The notes: a model not told the origin generated them from the sequence alone. A stretch of 64,000 nt of DNA from Serilophus lunatus (GCA_013399895.1 VXBA01005459.1:986258-1050257); one strand, 5' to 3'. Shown: positions 51,595-64,000, counted from the stretch's first letter. A program made the numbers and translations.

Positions 51595-52603
51595 CTAAAC
51601 CATACCACTAAGTTCATCATCTAACCTATCCTTAAACACATCCAGGGACGGTGACTCCTCCACCTCCCTGGGAAGCCCATTCCAGTGGGGGATCACTCTC
51701 ACCATGAAAAAGTTCCTCCTGATACCCAACCTAAACCTCCCCTGACACAGCCTAAGACTGTGTCCTCTCGTTCTGTCACTGGGAGCCTGAGAGAAGAGAC
51801 CGACCCCCGCCTGACTACAACCTCCTTTCAGGTAGTTATAGACAGCGATAAGGTCACCCCTGAGCCTCCTCTTCTCCAGGCTGAACAACTCCAGCTCCCT
51901 CAGCCNNNNNNNNNNNNNNNNNNNNNNNNNNNNNNNNNNNNNNNNNNNNNNNNNNNNNNNNNNNNNNNNNNNNNNNNNNNNNNNNNNNNNNNNNNNNNNN
52001 NNNNNNNNNNNNNNNNNNNNNNNNNNNNNNNNNNNNNNNNNNNNNNNNNNNNNNNNNNNNNNNNNNNNNNNNNNNNNNNNNNNNNNNNNNNNNNNNNNNN
52101 NNNNNNNNNNNNNNNNNNNNNNNNNNNNNNNNNNNNNNNNNNNNNNNNNNNNNNNNNTCTATCCAGCCTGTCAAGGTCTCTCTGCAGAGCCCTCCTTCCC
52201 TCTGACAGATTGACACTCATTCCAGGCTTGGTGTCATCCGCAAACTTACTATTAATGGATTCCATCCCCTCATCCAGATCATCAGTAAAGATGTTGAACA
52301 AAACTGGCCCCAACACTGAACCCTGAGGGGCTCCACTGGTGACTGGACATGACTCCATTCACCACCACCCTCTGAGCTCGGCCATCCAGCCAATTCTTAA
52401 CCCAGGACAGAGTAAACCTGTCTAAGCCACAATCCATCAGCTTCACCAGGAGTTTGTTATGGGAGACAGTATCAAAGGCTTTACTAAAATCAAGATACAC
52501 TACATCCACAGGTTTCCCCTCATCGATCAGATGAGTCACCTGGTCATAAAAGGAGACTAGGTTGGTTAAGCAGGATCTTCCCCTCCTGAATCCGTGCTGG
52601 CTA
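51595..52603 (-). pseudogene. CR1 ORF2 reverse transcriptase remnant (FADD kept)
   Basis: Minus-strand blocks in order are VDVVYLDFSKAFDTVSHNKL, WVKNWLDGRAQRVVVNGV, then a frameshift near 52355, PQGSVLGPVLFNIFTDDLDE, and KFADDTKPGMSVNLSEGRRA with the catalytic FADD intact near 52225-52245. After the N gap come FSLEKRRLRGDLIAVYNYLK, RIRRNFF-type sequence, VIPHWNGLPREVEESPSLDV, and a stop just before 51595. The endonuclease and N-terminal palm are missing through 5' truncation. The single frameshift and truncation make it non-functional, yet it is far better kept than the plus-strand copy. Reverse transcriptase was the role in the parent element. Confidence 0.9.
51906..52157. other. assembly gap (252 N)
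   Basis: Unknown bases inside a CR1. Aligning the flanks to the copy at 18428-19714 places the gap between positions equivalent to 18959 and 19368, so about 408 bases would be expected if the two copies are collinear. Confidence 0.99.
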
Positions 52604-52605
52604 CA

Positions 52606-53159
52606 TCTGAAATTTGTACATTAATCTTTTTAAAACAATGCTATAATTTCCAGTTCAGGAACTTTTTTTTGTTAGTGAAAGCAAAAAGCTATCACAGAAC
52701 AAGTCAAGGCAGAATTCAAAATAAAGATTGCACATGACAAGAGCAACTCTGGAAACTGAATTTGCAAGGTAATTAGCACATACTATGACACTTCATTAAA
52801 GCATATTGAGACCACTCTGTGCTTACGATCTTTTTATGTCTTGAGAAGAATATAAAAGGAATGCAGAGATCAGATTGAAGTATCACCTCTTTGTGTTAGA
52901 ACTGATTAGCATTTGCACTTTTCCACATGGGTTCTGTTTTGTAACAGAAATATTTGAGCTATGATAACATTATAGAGGTCAAAGTGCCTTTAAACAAGTC
53001 CAAACAAAAACCAAATTCTATTTGTCTTTCTTCTGGTTTAAGCTATTGCTTTGAAAATGATATTGAATATTCAAATTATTAAAGTATGTCTATATTGTGA
53101 TTCATTTGAAACTTAACACTTCAAAAATACTACTGAGTAGTATTTGTGCTTTTAAAGAA
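52606..53159. other. unannotated AT-rich stretch
   Basis: Strongly AT-rich sequence with no recognisable feature, between the CR1 and the GC-richer patch. Confidence 0.5.
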
Positions 53160-53325
53160 TTTTATTTCTCCATAGTGAAAAAGCAGTCCTGAATTCCCTG
53201 TAGAACTTGTCAAGGCAATTCCCCACAGCTTCAGCTGAGGGATTGCTCTTCAAGGGAAGCTGAGCCTGAAGCCAAGGGGCAAGGAAACTGTCAGGAAAAA
53301 GACTCTTGGACAAAGGTCCTGTCCC

Positions 53326-53775
53326 ATGGTGCTCAGGCAAGTGGAGCAGAATAGGTCAGGGGACTGCTATGAGGAGGAGCCAGTGGTCTTGATTGCCAGA
53401 CAAGTCCAAGATGATGAGAGGTTCAAGGCCACAACAGGAAGGCAAGTCAGTGTGACACAAGCCTGGGCACAGGTATCCCTACAGTGTAACTCAGACAAGG
53501 ACTATGGACTAGGACTGAGCTCAGATGCATCTCTTGAGCCCAGACAAGGCCCCAGTGAGACTTCTACTGGCTCTTTCTCACACAATGCTTTACCAGCAGC
53601 TGCACTCAAGGTTCAGCTACACCATGCCAGAGCTGGTCTTGAGCACCCATTGCCAAAATGTGGGAAGTGGGAAGAGGCTGCAGGGCCTGTTGGTGCACTC
53701 AGGGCCCTTGCAGAACTCTCCTCAGCTGCACTAAATGGCAAGAGAGCTTATGTGACATTTCAGAAATGTCTGTAA
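53326..53775 (+). CDS. unrecognised 149-codon ORF in a CpG-free GC-richer patch (doubtful gene)
   Basis: I do not recognise this protein. It opens at an ATG in a fair context (CCCATGG), runs 149 codons to TAA, and has an ATTAAA poly(A)-like hexamer at 53854-53859, about 80 bases on. The product is hydrophilic at the start (QVEQNRSGDCYEEEP), has no signal peptide or membrane segment, and shows alanine-rich stretches near residues 90-140. The surrounding patch (about 53190-53760) is roughly 55% GC by counting sampled lines, against near 20-25% just upstream, and I see no CpG in it. It could be a processed pseudogene, an old unrecognised repeat, an exon of an unseen gene, or chance. Low CpG argues against a promoter island. 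Treat as a candidate only. Confidence 0.2.
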   Translation: MVLRQVEQNRSGDCYEEEPVVLIARQVQDDERFKATTGRQVSVTQAWAQVSLQCNSDKDYGLGLSSDASLEPRQGPSETSTGSFSHNALPAAALKVQLHHARAGLEHPLPKCGKWEEAAGPVGALRALAELSSAALNGKRAYVTFQKCL

Positions 53776-56700
53776 AAAGAAACAGATGCGATCTGTATTA
53801 CTTATTCCTACATCCTAGTATGGCATGTAACATTTTAACTGTTTATAGAAGGTATTAAATCCCCTTTAATTGATCAGAATGGAGCTCCATCTCAGTAGGA
53901 CACACCTGGTTTGTGCTTTTCAAAACAGAAGGAATATAAGTGATGCTGAGTCCAGGCCCTGAGCTGCTGCAGTCTTAATACAATTTCCACAACAGTGATG
54001 AAGTAACATTCTCAGATGAAGAGAGCTCTATTATCAGCATTTTCTCATTGTACATTAAATATGTAAATTCTCGTCAAAAATCAGCATGCAAAACTGAGCA
54101 TATCCATCTTTTTTATTTTTTGGAAGAGATTGATTTAGTCTGTAGTCACATAACTCTCTAGGTGAGGGTACAGTGACAAGAGAGGCTGAGAATCTCAAGA
54201 GAAAGACAGTGCCTTCCTCTCTCTAGGGATTAGCCATCCCATGCAGTGTTTCACGTTGGCCAGTTAAGGTATCTCCTTAATGAATCCTATGATCAGCTCT
54301 CCTGAGCAAAGAGTAAAATATGGAATATAAGGGCAATAAATTGGCCTGTGGTGGCCGAATTGCGTGTGACTTGGCACTAATGCATACAGCATCAAAAGTT
54401 GGGGGAGGGGTTTCTGCTTTTATCTATAACTGCTCTACCAGAAGCAGATGCTGCAAAAGCTGAGTCAAAATCACATTTGTGAATTCATCTTCCTGTGTAT
54501 CAGTTCATAGAAAATTAGTATTAAATGGTAACAGCACTTGAAGGGTAATCTCTATCTTCTTGATTTAATTTTTGATTTAATACCATTTGATTTCAGGAAA
54601 TATCTTCATGTTAAGTATCAACATAACTTTTCAAACATTAAAAAAGACCATCATGAACGCTTAAACCTTTAATATCTATAGGAAGTATCTTTGGATTTGA
54701 AGTGTTTGACACTCTGAGATTTCATTCTGTCTCCAGATCCTGCTAATTGTATCTGGGGATATATGTTCCTCATGTAGTGGCAGTTTCACAGCACTACTGA
54801 GTAGAGAAGTCATTAGCTCATACATGGCCTTTTAATGTGTGTTAATGCTTTGGGCAGTGATAGCCTTGTTTTCATCCCAGGAACAGCTTTTCTCGTACTG
54901 AAGTTTGTGCTGGGGGTTCAGTTCTGAGTTTGTAGATGCAGAGTTCTAATCTGTGGACACAGAGCCTGAGTAATGGCATACTACCGTAGTAAGACATGGG
55001 AAATGTTTCATTAAGGGAATAATTACAAAGGCCAAGGTTTTTGTGCATGAACTATAATTTTATAGTCTGCTTTTTATATGCTTAATGGAAAGTTTATCTG
55101 AAGGGCCTTGATTTTCAAAGAGGAATAAGGAAGATGCTGAAATCCTCTTGAAAGAAGTTTTTGAAAACCTTGACTGACCTTTAGACAGGAGAAGTAAAAG
55201 GGAAGATACGTTAAAACTGTGTTATGAAATCTATCAGCAGTAAATGCCTTAATTTTTCCTTACAATTGCTTCTCCTGGCATAGTAAATATAAACCAGAAT
55301 CACATAAAAATGAATCTAAATAGTAACAAAATTAAATGTTTACTATTAGATGTATATTGCTGTAAGCACATGTTTTAAATACTGCTTTCTAAAAATAATA
55401 ATAAAAAATTAGTTTTCATTTCTGAGAAATCCTGAAGGGTAACAGCATGGAAAGGGAACATCAACAAATCTCTGTACCTTCCAGATTAAAAATATGCCTT
55501 TAAAAACTAGTCCTACAGAATTCAGGATTTTCAGCATTATTAACTGCTGCACATGTTTTCTCAAATTATGTTTTGTGGATCCCAGTTATGCTTTCTATTT
55601 CAATCACTTTCATTAATATTCAGGCATACTCCGCCTCCTCTGCCAAGCCATTTTACTCTGACTTTTAAAATGCTTCCCAGAATTCTCCTGTTTATTATTC
55701 AAGACATATATTACTGTTTGCTCTCTATGTCTATCCCTATGGCCCCTTCCCCTACAAATCTTAAATCTCTCATCCATGAAGTACCAAAACTCTGGATTTT
55801 GGTGCAGTTGTAGAGTAGACTCTTTTTTAGCCCACTACTGTAGCTTATTTCAGCTTTCAAAACATGGTAATCCAGTCATCTTCTGCTCTCTTGTGTATTT
55901 GATGGTCTTTTATCATCTTACTCAAGATAACCAGAATATGTTGATGTCTTGGATGAATTTAATTTTATTACAGCATCCAATAATTTTTACAACACTCAAA
56001 GGGTTTTACAGTAAGAATCCTGCCACTGAAGAGAAAAATAAGCTTTTCTGGTTAAACTCTGTAGTCTCTCTAATTGTTTTACTGATGGGGCTTTTCATGG
56101 AGATATAGAACAGTATAAGCTGTATGCAATAAGAAATTGTTATGTGTATGAGAAGCGGTATAATTTCTGAAAAAATTACGTTTAATAGACTTTTTCTTAT
56201 TGTGTTTCAATAAAATCACCATTTTTAATCTTGAAAGATTTTACACCATGAATGTATGAAATCACATCAAAAAAAATCTTTGGAAATGAGAGGTAATCGT
56301 GCACTGCAAATTTCATATTTTGCATTCAAGAGTGCTCAGTTTGAATTAGATCAGACTGATTTAGATCAGACTATAGTAACTACCATTTTTGAAGCAGTCA
56401 CGTTGTCTTCCATGGCTAATGAGATGAGGAAGGGGAACATTTGTCGGTATTTGGTTTAGTGATCACACATGGTTTGAAATAGATGAGAATAAAATTTGTT
56501 GTGTTTTCTCCCTACAACCATTTATTTTCAGGAAAAACTACTAGTTTTGTAGATTAAGGAATAAGGAATTGTCCGTGTCAGGAGACAGAGATAGCAGCAT
56601 ATGCTGTCTTTTTGATTCCAATTCACAGCATCACAGCGAGCCAGACTCTGTAGACATTTTAAAATGGAGTAAGCCTATAACAAAACTTGACAAGTCCCTC

Positions 56701-58079
56701 TGTGTAACAAGAGTCTCAACCTCAGAAAAAGCAGGGAGAATTGAACACAAAGCTATTTTTTCACCATGTAAAAATCCCTCTTTGTAAAAGTGTGACTGTT
56801 ATTCTCTGTCAAGACACAGTTACACTTCCCAGAGATATCTCTAGTCTGTCTGTCTAAGACAGAGGCTTGTAAAAGAGTTGGGAGTTCATATGTGACAGAG
56901 GACAAGCTAGTTTTAAATTACATTTAGTACTGGTTCAAATATGTAAGAACTCTTAAGGTTTTAAATGTGCAGGGGTGACCATAGTAATTGATACCACTAA
57001 ACATCTACTTGAATAGGAATAAGTACCTCTAGACTAAACCAAAATAAAAGTTACTGAGCACTTGTTCTTCTGGTTCATCTGGAATTTTTTTTTCCAGTGT
57101 AGAACTGCATAATACTCTAACCAGTCATCATGTCTTGCACTGTGTTCAGCATCACTTTTTTATGTATCTTCTTACTGTTTTAAATTTTTTTTGCATTTAC
57201 AACCTATCTTCTGCAAAGGCAGTCAAGCCTGAACCTCGGGGAGAAGAGAGAGTTCTTCTACTATATGCCATCTCTGCTGAGAAGCATGTTGACCTCAATA
57301 TCTATGCCATTAAAAAAGAAAAATGCCCTTTTGAGTTTGTTTTGTGTCTTTCCCCTTAGGAGTCTGAGCTGAGGTTTTTGCCTTTCCTGGAAAACAAAGA
57401 AGTTTGGATGCCTGAAGGAGGCCTAGTTCCTCCCCTTGCCTCCTCTAACCTCCTGATTTGAGCACAAGTATGCACAAGTATGCACTCGCATGAGAAGCTG
57501 GGTCTCACGACATCCCTCATTACGGGTCAGATCTCACAGTTCCCTTTGTCTTTGACAGAACTCAGTTTATTCCATTAACTGTTTATCATCTGAAGGCTGG
57601 ACAAGGTCAGGGTACTTGAAGCTGGTGAAACTCTTTATGCTAAGGAGTAGACCAGCCAAGTATGTGAAATAAAATACTGTTTAAGAGTTGAAATAGAATA
57701 GAAGAGAATCAACAAAGTTTGAAATGAACTGCCAGTAAACATTTATTTTTACCAGCTGCAATAAGAGCAAGAAGTAGCTGGGTAGTACTCAGGTCCTGCC
57801 TGGCCCACACAGAGACCAGAATGAGATTCCCTTACTCCAGGTCCACAGAAAATATATAAGATAACCACTAATACAGAAAATATTTATGAATTATATCAGC
57901 AGAGATGCAAATGATCATAGCTATATTGCAGCAAGGCAATGCTGGGTTATATTGTTTACAGTCCTGGCTGTTACAATAGCATATTATACACAGTACAGGA
58001 TTCAAATTTAATGAGATAAATTGGATTTGACTTTAAATTAATTATATAATCCTAATTTAAATACTTGATGAGAATTAAA
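53776..58079. other. unannotated non-coding stretch
   Basis: AT-rich sequence with ORFs up to 110 codons (plus, 55776-56108) without recognisable domains. A perfect 10-bp tandem pair GCACAAGTAT is at 57462-57481. No RNA gene or transposable element end recognised. Confidence 0.5.
57462..57485. repeat. 10-bp tandem repeat GCACAAGTAT
   Basis: Two perfect units and four bases of a third. Confidence 0.8.
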
Positions 58080-58206
58080 ACCAAAAACTAAAAAAACCCC
58101 AACCAACCAACTAATCCATAAAAGGAAAAAAAACCCCACATCCCTCCCCCCCTAAATAAACAATGACCAAAAAATGAAAACAAAACAAAATAAATAAACA
58201 ACAAAA
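58080..58206. repeat. A/C-rich low-complexity block
   Basis: Runs such as AAAAAAACCCCAACCAACCAAC, a C-run, and then AAAACAAAACAAAATAAATAAAC, with very few G or T. No element is recognisable directly upstream of which this would be the tail. Confidence 0.75.
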
Positions 58207-58616
58207 CTATGGCTCTCTACTCATTACTTGTTTCTAACTGTGTTTTTTACTGAAGCAGAAGTGTTTAAGAAAAATGTGTGTTAGCAATCTTTCTCAAACT
58301 GGATTATACTTGATTCAAGCATAGTGAACACCAAAGTCACTACAGTTACAGGGTGCAAAGCACATCCAAACCACAAGTATTACAATATCAATGCCTAGTT
58401 GAGTACAATTCTGTTACTGGTTGTCTATCATTCCACTGTCAAAAGGCCTCATAAATGTGTAAGCTCATGACAAATACTAACCTTATTGTTATTCAGCAAG
58501 ACATTTGCATATGCGGTGTTTTAAATGCTAAATAAGAGGAGCAGTTCTCTGATGCCTGAATGGTCCCCCAGAGGCTGTCCTGAATGCATTTAAAGGAATG
58601 CACTCACCTAATCTAT

Positions 58617-58708
58617 TTGGTGACTAGCATCCCTGCCAATGGTGGGGCGTTTGGAATTTGATAGTCTTTAAAGCCCCTTCTAACCCAAGCCTTTTTATGA
58701 TTCTATGC
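58617..58708 (+). mobile_element. CR1 LINE, short 3' tail fragment
   Basis: GCATCCCTGCCAATGGTGGG, a TTGGAATTTGATAGTCTTTA block, CCCCTTCTAACCCAAGCC and a terminal TATGATTCTATG match the CR1 3' UTR order and end repeat. Only about 90 bases are left, with no ORF2 part. The wording differs from the tails at 18060 and 19714, so it derives from another CR1 subfamily. Confidence 0.8.
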
Positions 58709-61700
58709 ATCATGTAAAACCTGAAAGTTGAGCATGACTTCACTAGGACCATTTATAAATTTACCAGGACAATTTCATAGTCTGTCTTTTTGTGTCTGAA
58801 TATTTCCTGTTCCCAATTCTCTCCGTGAGGGGAAGATACAAAAGCTACTAAGATGATTTAGATCAGTGGTCTGACTGTAACATACATATTTCCACAGGTC
58901 TCGAGTCTCCAGAGGAAGGCAATATTTTTTACAGCAAACCAACTTTTTCAATTAGTTCAGAACATCTATTGTCATTATGTAGAAACTCACAGAGAATATG
59001 AAATGAAACAACACATCCATGCACACTTTTTTTGAAACTTCAAAAATACAACTTTTGACTAGTGTTGAAAATGTTCCTTTTTTATATATTTGCTGCAAAT
59101 AATTAGCATCTAATCTCTGCATTTGATCTTTTAAGAATTTGGATTCAGAAAATTACATCTTGGAATATATTTAATTGGAATACTAGACTGGTATCTAGAA
59201 GAACATTTTATTCTTCTTGTGAATAGAAGTTTCAAGTCTTAAACAAAATTACCATTTCCTCTGCACAGTCATTATCAGAACAATCCAACAGAGTGTGCTC
59301 ATGTACTGTGAGAACTGAAGTTACTTGTAGTTAAAAGATGTTTTTCCTATCTGTTGTTCTTCCTCTTTAAAAATAATGAACTACAAAGACTGCATTCAAG
59401 TTTTCAGTGACATATAACATCTCCAGAAGAAACGAGCAGCATCTTACATAATTAAATGAAGGAAGAGAGGGAATTCTAGATGAGAACAGTGGGAGTAAAA
59501 ATTTTTTACAGAAAGTCAGGAATTAATTGCAATATCACACGGATCCTCCTAGATTTTTCTGGTTTAGTGAAGTATCAAACTGTGCCCTGGTGATTAACCC
59601 TATGGCCAAATTGTGTGTGGCACTGTATTTTCAGGGAAGCCATCTGGCTTGAGACTAGAGGGACTGTAAGAGTTTTGGGTAACGGTACAGCACAAATAGA
59701 TTCTCCTGCTGGAGGACACTTGCTGGAAAATATTCTGCTGGATAAGTGTTGGGATGTTCAGATAGCCCTAATAATTTTTTTTTCAATAAAAACTGTTTTT
59801 GTGTAAATGTGGGATGGATCTTCAAAGACTACAGCCAATACTCAGCATTGGAGACAGCATAAGAACGAGCTGCAAATGAACAACCTTCCTCATAATGAAT
59901 CGTTTTCTTACAAAGGTGGAGCAGTTCCAAATCCTTAGAAAATCCCATTCCGTTTATAGAAATTCTTCAAAACCCTAGTACTGAAATCTGTTCTCTGAAT
60001 AGAAATAATAAAGGTCTGTTCAATATGGGCAAGAAAAGAGCATGTATTGATGTAATGCATCGCACATCTGGATCCCCAAGTTCTGAACGTTTTGGAAAAT
60101 GCAGGCACAAACATTTAAAATTCAGTGCTACACAGCAAGCAAGGGGGACACTGTGCCGTGAAGGTCACAGAATCTGGCCTTTCTTCACTACCTTGGTTGT
60201 TTAGTGTGAAATTATGATGCAGACCAACAAACAGGTTACCACTGCATGGCAAGTTAATGCACATTTTCAGTCTGGTGCCTTAGCCCACAGAAAATTCAAG
60301 GGGCATGGGTGAATCTTAAGTGCATGAAACAGCTGTGAGAGCTAATTTTTTGAAAGGCTGTTGTGTGGTTACTCCCTCAGGGAAGTAATTTACTTTGTGC
60401 CTCAAAGCCCAAACTCTAAAACAAGAATATTGTTATTGCTCTGAAGGTTGTTAGTGGATAAAGTTCATTACTGTTAAAATTAGCAGTCATGTCATTTTTA
60501 TTATTAATATTGTAATGATACCTAGTATGCAGATTATTCCTATCTATTTCATAGTACCGTAAAAGTACTGTTTAATAAAATCACATTTGAGAGGAACTGT
60601 ACACCTCGATCTGAAAAGGTAATCCCAAAATCTCCACAGCTGGCAGCTGCTCAGTTGCACCTAAAACATAGACAGATCCATTGTGTTTCACTTGAAGAAT
60701 CCCCCAAAACCCAAATCTAACTGTTCCTGCAAAAGCATTCTGCATACCAAGCTCCCACTGATTCTCTCTTGCAATATAATTACACTGTGCTACCTCCTTG
60801 CAAGTGAAGCCTTTCTGTTTGGAAAAACGTTTGCAGCATTCTGTGAACTCTCTCATGCAGATACCATATAAGACTCAATCGTAAAAATTACACTGCTCTG
60901 CCTTTCTCTTCTTTTTCACAGTCAAAATCTTTCTTCCTTTCTCTAGGCTTTAAGCCACTTTACTGCATTTCAATTTGGTAAAACTAAACAATTTAAACCA
61001 ACTGAAAATAATACTCAAGGGTTTAGAAATATATGCTAGAGCAAGAACTAAAGACCTTGTAATATCTTACTACCTGATGTAGTTAATTTTGGAATCCATC
61101 AGAATTAAGAACAAATTCTTTCTATAAACATTGCCATTCTGCATCAATTATAATCAAATACCTTTAGACATTTCTTGCTATAAATCAGAAGAGACATGTG
61201 CTGCAGTACTAGTATAAATATATTTGAAAAAAAACCCCAAACAACAAACCCTGAAGTCTGCGAACACTTTATTTGAGACTTACCCATCATTCCTATTAGT
61301 ATGATTGAAAGAACAGTGGATGAGATACATTCCCGAGTTTATCAATCTTCAATTTTTTGTCAGAACAGTTTCCACTTAAACTTACAATCTTAAAATGAAA
61401 AGACATTTGATGTCTTAGCGTTTGCCTGGTATAAGAAGTCTTCAAAAAGCAGGGTACTTAGAAACTGCCTATTCACATATTAAGCTTCAATTATTTTGTG
61501 GCTTCTCTAATAGCAGCAGCTCAGAGTTCATGACATTTTCATGCACTCTTATGTTTCATTTACCCAGTTATCTTTTTTAATTCTTTTTGACTTCTGTATT
61601 TAAGCTTGTGTAAATTCAACAAACAGGAAAAAACTGCATAATGTAACATTCAGTTAATAATAAGCTTTTTGTACACAGAAGCATCTTTAGTTCTATAACC

Positions 61701-64000
61701 AAACAGGGAGTGAGTTGGCATGTTGTTATTCTTGTCACTACTACCAAATAATAGCTTGAACAGCTTCTACTGCAACAGGCTATTTCCTAAGGATCAATTT
61801 GTAATGCAGACTGTAAGCCTGTCTGATTTATGAAGCAGCTGCTATTTTGAGAAGTAGATCCTGTCAAACACATTAATCTGGCCATACTGTGAAAAAAGAG
61901 TAGATTATGCCCTTTAGACCAACAATCAACTACGAAACTCTCCAGTTTCTCACCAGAAATGACAGTGACATGAAGAAAGGAGAGATAATTTGCTTCCATT
62001 GGTCTCACAAATGACAGCTGACATTTAGACATCTGGAACAATTCTTTCCAAAATTAAGAGACTCAAAATAGCACTTGTTTGTCGAAAATCAGCTCTTTGT
62101 TCAATATTTCATTCAATACTGGCAGTATTTCTGATACACTTAGCTTAAATTGTGAGGAAATTCAGTCTTTGCTAAAACGTTCCAAAATTATTACTTCCAG
62201 AAAGTTTAGAATCCATTTTCTGGCAAATTTAAAGAAATACATAACACAAAGCAAAAAGGCATTACAAAACATTGTCGCTAAAAGGAATTGGTTCTTCAAA
62301 GACACAGGATACAGAAAAATGCAAGAGGAACTTATTTTCCCGTTGAAAGTCAAATAAAACTGAACAGAACTAGGAGAAATGAGGTCTGCAGAGAACTTGG
62401 CAAACATGCAGGAAGTAACTTTGTGCCTGTAGCATCATGCAAAATATATCAAAAGGCAGCGGTGGTTTTCCGAGAGAGATGGGCAGTCTGAATTGGTTGT
62501 AATTATCAATTAACGATGTCAGTCTTACTATCAGTAATCCATAAGACTTTGGAAATCATAAAATATAGAGTATCTTCTTTTATCTAATTGTACTCAAAGT
62601 TATTAGATCCAATTCTCCAAACACTGCAGAAGTTCTCATCTGCACAAGTTGCACTGGCAATTTCTACCTAAAATGACATAAACTGAAAAGTTTTTAAATT
62701 TCGCTTTCTTTTTGCGAAGGCTGGTTGCCAAAAAGCTCTTCTCACTATTGCTCACTACTAATTTGTTCCAGGTTCTCCTATTTTTTCTGGAAGGCATCTT
62801 CATGGCAGCTGTTTCCCCAGCTAGCTTTAAATTTTTGCTATTTCTGTAGGGAGGGGGGAGGGGAAAAAGTGAATTCCCTAAGGTACAGAAGATGCCACAT
62901 GTCCAGGATGGGGAAACACACTAGAAGAGGCAGATGCATGACAGCTTCCCAGTGCAATTGCTCATATCTTCCCTGTGACTGAATTATGGACATGTGTGTC
63001 CATATAAATAGAAGAGAGATGAAGTGGAAAAATAACCTCTTATTTCACACTTTTTCAATATCTAGGACTCAGAATTCATAAATACCATAAGCTACCGCTG
63101 CTGTCCTCATTAGTATCTCTGCCAGCTAAGTTAAGTATTTGAGGCGGTAGCTAGTAGCCAGTCTTTCTGAAATCCTAGCCCAAACTTTTGTCCATGTTGG
63201 GAGATCTAGCATAGTTACTGAGACATGTATTTATTTGTGCTGATGAATACAGAAATGTACACTACCAGTTGCATGGCATACTGAAAAAGCACTTGCACAA
63301 GATATTAATTGCTTCTTCATAACCAGCCCCTGAAAAAAGTCAAGACTGGGGTCTTAGATAGACATCATCCTGTCCTCCCAGTTGCAGTCATATAGCACTG
63401 ATGTACCCTGGAGTAGATCTTGTTTCCCACACTTAGCTGGCAAGTGCCTCTGAATAGTCACAAAAAAACCAAAACCATACTGAGACCTATAAACCCAGCT
63501 CTCCATCAGTAAAGCCAGCAGGTCTCTCTCATGGCAGGAAACAAAAAAACCCTGGCCAACAGCACAGCAACAATTTTAATGGCTTAAAAATATTTTACCA
63601 GAAGTTCATAAAAATATATGGAATGCATCTCAATCAAACTCAGGAAATAGAAGGAGCAGGAACATAATCAAAAAAAGTCTGAGGTCCTGCTCCTTCCCTT
63701 GGCTTTGATTGCTGGATTCAACAAATGTGCAGACCAAAACCTTCCTATCCAAAGGACATGCTGAGATCCTTGTCCCTGGCCACAAGGGACACCATAAGTA
63801 TTTGGCATGAGGAGGTGAGATTCCACCTGTTTTCCTCTCTAGCACCTGCAGGGAGCCTCTCTCTCTCTGCAGTGAAGCAGAACATGTGAGATGGAGATAC
63901 GTGGCCCAAGCTGCACTTCACCAAGCAAGAAAAATAAGCACAGTCCAGATTTAAGTACTTCCTAGGAACTCTGCTCTGCATTTGGTAGACAGGCACAATT
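58709..64000. other. unannotated non-coding stretch
   Basis: AT-rich sequence with short ORFs, the largest about 92 codons (plus, 62079-62357; minus, 60581-60856), none with a recognisable domain. An A/C-rich run lies near 61228-61250. No RNA gene or transposable element end recognised up to the window edge. Confidence 0.5.

Larger units (their letters stand above)
51472..52605 (-). mobile_element. CR1 LINE, 5'-truncated copy, interrupted by assembly gap
   Basis: The minus-strand reading ends in GGTTGGACTTGATGATCTCC, then TCTTTTCCAACCTTATTAATTC and TCTGTGTAATTCTGTGTG, the typical CR1 tail. The 5' end is truncated in the reverse transcriptase near the GGATCCTGCTTAACCAACCT-like region (52560-52605). 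The 3' UTR has a small tandem repeat (GGTTTAGATGGTTTAAGTGG-like, 51565-51605). A run of 252 N (51906-52157) removes the middle. Coding parts are less damaged than in the 18428-19714 copy, so this one is probably younger. Confidence 0.93.

Noticed and set aside
51685..52358. ORFs of 120-213 codons spanning the N run
   Set aside because: More than half of the codons are unknown; the real content is CR1 ORF2 on the minus strand.
60581..60856. 91-codon minus-strand ORF with protein-like composition
   Set aside because: No family recognised, no splice or transcript signals that I can support, and a length expected by chance in 64 kb.
1..64000. Bacterial-type features, CRISPR arrays, operons, integrated DNA virus genes
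   Set aside because: No direct-repeat and spacer arrays, no Shine-Dalgarno-led gene strings, and no viral polymerase or capsid motifs in any frame I read; the content is avian retroelements in non-coding DNA.

Overview
The window is vertebrate nuclear DNA and almost certainly from a bird. Three 3' pieces plus one short tail piece of CR1, the main avian LINE, are recognisable; one ends in the typical ATTCTRTG-type terminal repeat. There are also long terminal repeats of types I recognise from bird genomes. I found no host protein-coding gene, rRNA, tRNA or CRISPR array. Most of the sequence is AT-rich, with stop codons in every frame and only short chance ORFs, so it reads as an intergenic desert or the inside of a very long intron.

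Layout. A solo LTR lies at 493-1587, flanked by a perfect 5-bp target duplication (ATATG). About 16 kb of unannotated sequence follows. Then come a short CR1 3' end (17685-18060) and a longer 5'-truncated CR1 (18428-19714) whose reverse transcriptase has lost its catalytic FADD motif. A second, older LTR of the first family is at 26839-27926. After another 15 kb of unique sequence comes a very GC-rich LTR-like element on the minus strand (43401-45995). It contains three single N characters, each sitting between two copies of the same sequence. A minus-strand CR1 at 51472-52605 is interrupted by a 252-N gap and keeps FADD. A CpG-free, GC-richer patch at about 53190-53760 holds the only fairly long ORF (149 codons) that no repeat explains. 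A short CR1 tail is at 58617-58708.

Nothing here works as an operon or pathway. The content is decayed retroelements in non-coding DNA. The most useful observations are: the 43.3-45.4 kb duplications are assembly artefacts that inflate ORFs up to about 400 codons; the first LTR has intact ends and recognisable promoter and poly(A) signals; and the 53.2-53.8 kb patch is unexplained. I did not find a convincing new biological system. Family names for the LTRs rest on recognition and hallmarks, not on a database search.
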